A DNA stretch of 64,000 nucleotides from Ctenosaura bakeri. Lineage: Eukaryota; Chordata; Lepidosauria; Squamata; Iguanidae. The position numbers were made by a program, and so were the translations under genes. The notes beneath the pieces were generated by a model. It saw nothing but the letters and a program-made list of their open reading frames with translations, ran no database searches and had not been told where the DNA came from. Below, piece by piece: positions 58,232 to 64,000 of the stretch. The stretch lies in NCBI GenBank assembly GCA_948474755.1, contig CAOLHI010004263.1:1-64000 (forward strand), given 5' to 3'. The first letter of the stretch is position 1. Every line of letters starts with the position of its first letter.

Positions 58232-60887
58232 TCAAAAACGTGATTTAGCTGTTGAAGAGGATTTCTTAGAAGATGGTTGATGTTGTCTAAAGTAGCGACG
58301 GGAAGAAGCCGGCAAGAACAATTGGTGAGACGTGTGACGAGGAGAGTGCGACCTATAAGAGTAGGAAGGGCGCCTCCAGGAAGAACAGGATGAAGATGGT
58401 CTTCTAGGTTGAGCCATTGGATGAAGGCCCATCTTCTTAGGTGTCAGTCGAGCATTCATAAGATGGTCCACAGCATCATCTGTAGTTGCATAAAAGAGTC
58501 CTTGGCCGTCAAAGAGCAGGTCCTCAATCCTTTTTCTGCTACCCTCGGTCAACCCAGTGGACCGGAGCCAGGAGAATTGGCGGAGGGCGATCGCACCCAC
58601 CATCACGCATGCTGCACCCTCAACAGCATGTCAGGACAACAAAATCTGTTGATTCGAGAGAGCCACAGACTCGTTAAAATACTAAAAGAGAGTAGCTCTG
58701 TGGTCATCCGGCAGGTGGGAAAGGAGGGGAAAAAAAACCTATCCCAGATGTTATGTTGATAGGCCGCCAGGCAAGCTTGAGTGTTAGAAATCCTGGTGAT
58801 CAATGAGGAGGGAGAAGACATCCAAATGGCAGCCCTCATGATCAGGTGGAGTCGTGTGGGGCCTTTCACCCCCTTTTGTTTGGGATGACTCAATGACAAT
58901 CAAATTAGGATGATTGAATAAGAAATCTACATCCTTCTTCTGGGTACGGTAAAGATGTTCCAGGCGGTGACAGATTGGTTGAAGCGATGCCACCTGGGCC
59001 CAAGGATATTTCAAAACCTCCTGCACGACGAGCAGAAATGGAATCAGAGCCGTTGACGAACACAGAGTGTCAACATAGTGGAATACTGGGTCCTGTACCA
59101 TAAGAGCAGGACCAGAAATGTCGAGGTCCAAGGCGTTGGCCATTCTGACTAATATGTTGAAGAACTGCTTGACGTCCTCAGGAGCTGAATAGGAGATGGG
59201 TCCCCAAACGCCAGAAGTGGGAAGGTATGAGAATGTGGTGTAGAATCTGTTGAATCACCATCGAAATCATAAGAACCAGAAGAAGGAGATGATGAGTGAG
59301 GGGCTCAAGAGCGACGATGTCATGCAGGTCCCGTTGCAGGAAGAACAGCTGGTGGGGCAGGAGCAGAGACCAGTAGAGCAGTCAGAGCTGGTAGTGAGGC
59401 CAGAATTTGCACCGGTACCAAGGTCAGGATGTGAGGCGGTACTGAGGTTGATGCCAATGAAATGGAATCGGTGCAATGACGGACTGCGTTGACAACAGGA
59501 CCGACAGAGATGTTGGCAGAGTGGATGCAGGGTGAGTATCTGGCGGAGGCTGGGACACCATCACTGTCACTTGAGGAGGAGGCAAAACAGCCCGATGGTG
59601 AGGTGATGGGTCTAGGGACTGGTGACGGGACCGAGATGGCGAACACCAGTAGTAGGCTGATCGGAACCAAGAACAGGATCTGGAGCAGTGATACTGAGGG
59701 AAGCATTGGTAATGAGATCCCAAAGGAGATCATGACGGGGAACGTGAACGTTGAGGGTGGTAAGGAGACCAACGACGAACGTCGGGATGGTACCAGTCAC
59801 GATAGGCAGGCAAATATGAGTGGTAGGAGCCGGGTTGCTCTCTCCAGAGGCGCTCGTGGCCATACCAGGCAATATAGGAGGCCGACAAGAAAGGCAAATC
59901 GACTCTTGCTAACGAGGGCTCATAAGCGGTGTGGTAGCCATAGTTGCAATGATGTGGGGGTCTACCCCTTTCACCACATCCTGGAGAGTAGGCCACACTA
60001 AGTCGAGGCTGGTCTTGGGGAATAGCGCAAGGAGCATCCAAAACAGGCGGAGGGCTGGGGCCAGTGGAGTCTGTAGACACGCATCTCCGGACTGGTCTTA
60101 CGTAACAGGCGGAGAGGCCTGTGGCAAGGGCCTACAGTCCACGTAGGATTCAAAATCTGCAGCAGCCGGAATCGACAGCACCAGGAGCTGGGCAGCGTTC
60201 CGCACCGGTGAAAGGACGGGAACATCCTCCTCTTCAACAGTAGACATTGCAGGATGCATCAGAGGAGGCGTTGGTAAGGGACCGAGAGAGGAAGGTTGAT
60301 TAGCCGACGGACGGGCAGCAGGAGGAGAGTGATGCTTCTCTTTCTTCTTCTTCTTATTGGAGGAAGCAGAAGGGTGATGTGATGAGGCCCGTTTACGCTC
60401 CACCAAGGTAGGGACCTTATGGGCCTGGTGAACAAGAAGCCTGCTGCGAGATCAAAGGAGCATCTCTAGTGGCAGATGGGAGAGTAGGCATCCTGGAGAG
60501 CTTTGGAATCTTCGGTAAAGAAGGTATCGATGGCAAGGCCGGCAAGGTCAAGGTCGGTACCGGTACCAAAGCTGTCAATACTGAGGGACCGGCTGTTACC
60601 AATAATTTCGGGACTGAGGCAGAGGATGTTGTAGAAGGCATCGATATTGAAATGGTGGAAAGAGCGATAATGGAAGATGCCTGCTCTTTAAGGCGAAGGG
60701 ATTGCTCCCAATAGTAGGATTTCAAAAAAGAAGCTCTATTCTTCAGAGTCTGGGAGGTGAAATCCTTAAAAGTGGAACAGGCCCGAATGTTATGGCCCTC
60801 TCCAAGGCAGAACAAGCATTCAGGGTGGGCATCGGAAAGAGAAACCTTGCAGCTGCAAGACATGCACAACTTAAACAAAGATGACAT
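58232..60887 (-). pseudogene. DIRS gag-like region, broken
   Basis: The N-terminal part (60417-60887) shows a Cys/His knuckle-like CMSC-x-CKVSLSDAHPECLFCLG-EGHNIRACSTFKDFT (in segments), then TLKNRASFLKSYYWEQSLRL. This is typical of vertebrate DIRS gag-like proteins. A Ser/Pro-rich middle (59320-60406, several frames, with a KKKKKEKHH basic run) leads to the C-terminal part (58784-59143 and 58232-58606): MVQDPVFHYVDTLCSSTALI, LRQFSWLRSTGL, RKRIEDLLFDGQGLFYATTD. At least three frame changes. Confidence 0.75.
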
Positions 60888-61029
60888 AAGAAGGGGGAAC
60901 AGTTCTTACAGTTTTTGTAGATGAAAAACGAACAAAAGAACGAAGAAAAAGGCAAGAATTAGAAGAACTGCTCAGGGAGGAAGCTTTCCGAGCTGCTAAC
61001 AGGTCGGAGGACAAAAAGAAACTGAGGAC

Positions 61030-61178
61030 AGACCCTTAGCTTGGCGGGACTGAGCATGCTCAGTACTGGATGAGGGAGGGGTTTCCGCCAAGCTGCTCAG
61101 CTCTGGAACTTTCCAAAAAGCTACTGCGCATGCGTGAAGATTCCCATTGTGTGAGGCACAGAGACCACGAAGAAGAAC
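61030..61178. repeat. DIRS inverted terminal repeat, 5' (right) copy
   Basis: Inverted partner of 54989-55160. The terminal CACAGAGACCACGAAGAAGAAC is specific to this end and its complement is copied in the ICR. GAGCATGCTCAG inside both repeats is itself a palindrome. Confidence 0.88.
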
Positions 61179-61299
61179 CTCTCTCTTCCAGCATCATGTT
61201 GCAAGGGTGGACATGGAAATGTTATCATACAACAAGGGTGGGGAAGACTGTTTGTTAACTTCACTGGTCCAAGAACTGGTGCCAGATCGTTAACTGGGG

Positions 61300-61860
61300 C
61301 TGGCTAGAAAGAACATAACAAATCCCTTGTTGCAATAGCTCCACTAATTGCCAGTCTGTTTCTAAGCACAATTCAGAGTGTAGGCTATGATCTATAAAGC
61401 CCTATTTGCCTTTGGTCTAGGCTATCTGGAGGACTGTATATTGCCATCTGAGCCAGCCAGAGTTCTTAATATCTTCAGGGAATAAGGATCTCTTGAACCC
61501 ACCACATTCACAGGCATGTTTAGTTGGAGAATGGCAGAAAGGCCTTCTTTGTGGCTGCTTCCAGACTCTAGAATTACCTTTCTAAGTACAGTAGGCTGGC
61601 ACCCCCTTTTCTGTCCTTTTGTCAGCAGCTGAAGATTCTATTTCATTCCAGTAAGGCTTTGGGGAACAGACAGTTGTACAAGAAAAGGGCTTTTATTCTT
61701 TGTTTTAAATTGAGTTTAATTTAACCATTCAAAGCTTTCAACAAAGTTTAAAATTACGTAAATTGTGCTGATAGTTTAGTACTATTTTAATCTCAACTTT
61801 TTGTCTCATTTTAACCATGGGTATTTTTGTTTGTAATTTTATAAGAATTTTATAGGAACA
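61300..61860 (+). mobile_element. L2-clade LINE 3' end
   Basis: Decayed C-terminal coding (AATTCAGAGTGTAGGCTATG, ATAAAGCCCTATTTGCCTTTG, GGCTATCTGGAGGACTG match the ...YKALxxLGxxYLxD... region), followed by a T-rich 3' UTR. No tail repeat. Similar region: 8834-9355 complement. Confidence 0.6.
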
Positions 61861-61977
61861 TGCTTCCTTTTATTCCCCCAAGTGAGACACAATTTTGCCC
61901 ATCTGGCCCCTAGAGCTATCACAAAACAGTGGCTGGTGGGGGGACTTTTCCTCATATTTCAGATTAAAATATCTAGT

Positions 61978-62393
61978 GCCCTTTCCGCATCTAACCATTT
62001 TCCACCATCGTCTCATCACAATCCCAGCAATGCCACTGTTAGGATGGGAGCGTGATCTGAACGCTTCCCTCCGCATCTGGCCAGCTGCCTGTGGAAGGGT
62101 AGCACGAGTGACATGTGCCTTCCTTCCACAGTGCAGCTGGCCACTTCCTGCGCTGCACTGAGAAAGGAAGTGCCTAAATTGCATTTCTTGCCTTTCTGCA
62201 TGGCCACCAATGACAGGACCTTTGTGTGATCAGAAGCCATTACCAGATTTTTTTTTCTGGTAATAGAATATCCTGTGATTGAGACACTTGGGGATGTGGG
62301 GCAGCAGGACTGTGACATCATGAAAAAGCATGACTCACAGATAGGCAGCAATGCGTCCCCATCCCAGGACACTGACATTGTGCAGAAAGGGCC
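61978..62393 (-). mobile_element. Family C MITE, copy 2 (416 bp)
   Basis: Read on the minus strand it follows the plus-strand copy at 35597-36014: GGCCCTTTCTGCACAATGTC, TTCATGATGTCACAGTCCTG, CACAGGATATTCTATTACC, GGCCATGCAGAAAGGCAAG, GCATTGCTGGGATTGTGATG. It ends AGATGCGGAAAGGGC. Confidence 0.72.
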
Positions 62394-62477
62394 TAAATCT
62401 CAAATTGATTGGCCTGTCTATACTCAAGGGATGCAACTTTGGCAAATCTGGGACCGAATTATCTGCACCTGGACACA

Positions 62478-62735
62478 GAATCATAGCATCAGAAGGGCCA
62501 CACAGACAATCAAGTCCGATCCTCCGCTCAAAGGAAAAACTCCAGCTACAGCATTCCCAACAGGTAGCTGTCCAGACCCTGTTTGAAGATGTCCATAGAA
62601 AGAGACCCCACCACCTCTCTAGGGAATTCGGTTCATTGTCAAACAGTCCTTACTGTCAAGAAGTTCTGTCTCATGTTCAGCTGAAATCTACCCTTATGTC
62701 ACTTAAAACCATTAGACCTGGAGGGTAGATTTTGA
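62478..62735 (-). mobile_element. CR1 LINE 3' fragment (old)
   Basis: CAGAATCATAGCATCAGAAG, CAGCATTCCCAACAGGTAGC, TGTCAAACAGTCCTTACTGT, GTCAAGAAGTTCTGTCTCAT in the CR1 reverse order. It adjoins a plus-strand CR1-like piece. Confidence 0.75.
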
Positions 62736-62860
62736 TTGGACCCAGAAGGAAATTTTTGACAGCAAGAGCTGTTTGACAATGGAACTAATTACCTCTGGCA
62801 ATTCTTTGGAAGCTGAGAGAACTATGAAAAGTGCTCCACATGGAGAAGAAAATAAAAAAG
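62736..62860 (+). mobile_element. CR1-like fragment, opposite orientation
   Basis: TTTGACAGCAAGAGCTGTTTGAC, GGAACTAATTACCTCTGGC (in pieces) and TTCTTTGGAAGCT resemble the plus-strand CR1 end seen at 28950-29060, so two CR1 scraps lie head to head here. Confidence 0.5.
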
Positions 62861-63059
62861 AGAACTGGAAAAAGCTGGACTAAAATAGGATGCGCCAAGA
62901 ACTCTGGAGGGGTCAATGGCCACCAAAAACCAAAACAAAACCAAAAACCAAACACCCTAGTCTATATGTACAAACACACTCTATACAAACACACTCATAT
63001 TTCCATTACAAAAAACATACCAATTCTAACTGTGGTAGAATTCAAAGACACATCCACAT

Positions 63060-63245
63060 TAGTTTGGGTCAGTTTGCAAAGTGATATTGTAGCTCCTTTG
63101 GGACTAACTCAGAGGAAGAGGTTTGTAGCATAAGCTTTCGTAGACTGAGTCTACTTCAACAGATGGCATCAGATCTGATGAAGTAGATTCAGTCTATGAA
63201 AGCTAATGCTACCAACTTCTATCAGTTAGTCTCAGACATGCAACA
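63060..63245. repeat. Foldback repeat
   Basis: Arms GCATAAGCTTTCGTAGACTG and AGTCTATGAAAGCTAATGC (63128-63165 with 63172-63209) around a short AGATC-type centre. The outer parts GGGACTAACTCAGAG and CAGTTAGTCTCAGA are also inverted. A TAGACT-GAGTCTACTTCA-type repeat widespread in reptiles. Confidence 0.75.
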
Positions 63246-64000
63246 ATATCCTTCTCCATACAATTCTAACTGTGTGGTTCATGCCAAAAGTCTAAGATTT
63301 GGACAAGGGTGACATTGCCATCTGAATGCTGAAAATCCCAGCTGAATTTTATGTATACACTGGAGGGTTTCTTTTTCCTTTTTCCTTTTTTTTTTTCCGT
63401 TGCACCTCTGAATATTCATGCTTTCCCTGTACACTCAAAATTGGACTGCCTTTGGGACAAAATATCCAAGAGGATATAGGAATTGAAGACTTACAGTTGT
63501 GTGTAAATTCCTTATTCATTCCTTAATGGCTGTGTGCTATCCCATTAGTGTGAGTGTTTATGAGTGTAATACAACTTACTATGAAACACTGTATCAAGCT
63601 ATGAATAGGATTTCAAAAGCCAAAAACAAAGGTTATGTGAACTGTAGGACAGGTCATCAGAGCCCCTTGATATCAATATCCATTGTTCGATTAAAATATT
63701 TAAAGTCTTCTCAGCACAAATCTGGTAACCAAGGCCAGATGACATTTACTTGGGGAAGGGACACTGATATCTAGCACAACACTCAATTCCTATCTTCCAT
63801 GAAAGCCTAAAAAATAATCAAATGACCTATAAACACATTTTTCACCAAATAAATGAGTTTCAGCTATGTGAAAAAAGTTTTTTATAACCTGTGGAATGAG
63901 AACAGGCAAGATGCCATCTAAAGTCCTGAAACCGTGTAGGCAGAACTGGGATCAGGTGAGTTACTGTTTCATTTTGTTACTTTCACATTTGACTTTTACA

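Larger units (their letters stand above)
54989..61178 (-). mobile_element. DIRS-type tyrosine-recombinase retrotransposon, 6.2 kb
   Basis: On the minus strand, from 61178 down: inverted terminal repeat, gag-like region, reverse transcriptase, RNase H, tyrosine recombinase, internal complementary region, inverted terminal repeat. The edges are AAC at 61176-61178 and AAC at 54989-54991, with no target duplication, as expected when a recombinase integrates a circle. All coding parts are broken, but the element is complete end to end. It lies within the NRXN1 intron in the gene's orientation. Confidence 0.9.
43522..64000 (-). other. NRXN1: NRXN1 intron upstream of the LNS6 exon (partial, >20 kb)
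   Basis: Noncoding; the transposons within it are listed separately. In 44160-45427, 46573-47017, 49038-51787, 52521-54249, 62860-63059 and 63246-64000 I recognise nothing beyond AT-rich unique sequence and short homopolymers. There is no sign of the beta-neurexin first exon or promoter. Confidence 0.85.

Noticed and set aside
59489..60001. 170-residue plus-strand open frame
   Set aside because: Antisense to the DIRS gag-like region; low-complexity composition and no domain.
43522..64000. Beta-neurexin first exon or promoter, and the preceding LNS6 exon
   Set aside because: Looked for on the minus strand by expected protein wording; nothing matching was seen.
1..64000. CRISPR arrays, bacterial operons or phage genes
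   Set aside because: None seen; this is vertebrate intronic DNA, and the tandem or inverted repeats lack spacer structure.

Overview
This is vertebrate genomic DNA, almost certainly from a squamate reptile (a lizard of iguanian type is my best guess, by inference). The evidence is an intron-rich vertebrate gene set in a dense sauropsid repeat background: CR1 and L2-clade LINEs, a Sauria-type tRNA SINE, a 5S rRNA-derived SINE, a DIRS tyrosine-recombinase retrotransposon, hAT elements including a SPIN-like copy, and many foldback/MITE families. There is no bacterial-style coding; nearly all long open frames are chance or lie inside transposons.

The only host gene seen is neurexin-1 (NRXN1), read on the minus strand. 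Three coding exons with good splice sites can be placed to the base. 43350-43521 is the first part of the last LNS (LNS6) domain. 6604-6693 is the 90-base alternative cassette of splice site 4 (SS4), which tunes the choice of synaptic partners. 4720-5039 is the end of LNS6 plus the start of the Ser/Thr-rich stalk. All phases agree: ...YPAG joins either to the 30-residue SS4 insert or straight to GRQL... The upstream LNS6 exon lies beyond 64000, and the transmembrane/cytoplasmic exons lie below position 1. The intron just downstream of SS4 (minus strand) is packed with TTAA/TAAA motifs, the kind of site used by the STAR splicing factors SAM68/SLM1/SLM2.

Layout: 1-4719 intron with two hairpin repeats and an L2 scrap; 4720-6693 the two 3' exons and a 1.56-kb intron; 6694-43349 a 36.7-kb intron carrying a 3-kb L2 copy (8.7-11.7 kb), a 20-bp minisatellite, Tigger-like MITEs, SINEs, CR1 pieces, a nested cluster of palindromic MITEs (25-28 kb), an LTR-like insertion inside a MITE (36.4-37.3 kb) and two non-repeat stretches that look like possible enhancers; 43350-43521 exon; 43522-64000 a further >20-kb intron with a SPIN-like hAT copy bounded by a perfect 8-bp target duplication (47.0-49.0 kb), a hAT MITE, the 5S SINE and a 6.2-kb decayed DIRS element (54989-61178) that retains its inverted ends and internal complementary region.

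I see no new enzymatic or defence system. The most informative findings are the SS4 cassette with its likely regulatory flank, the intact DIRS end architecture, the horizontally mobile SPIN-like family, and related palindromic MITE families (called A, B, C and D here) that I cannot match to a named family from memory.
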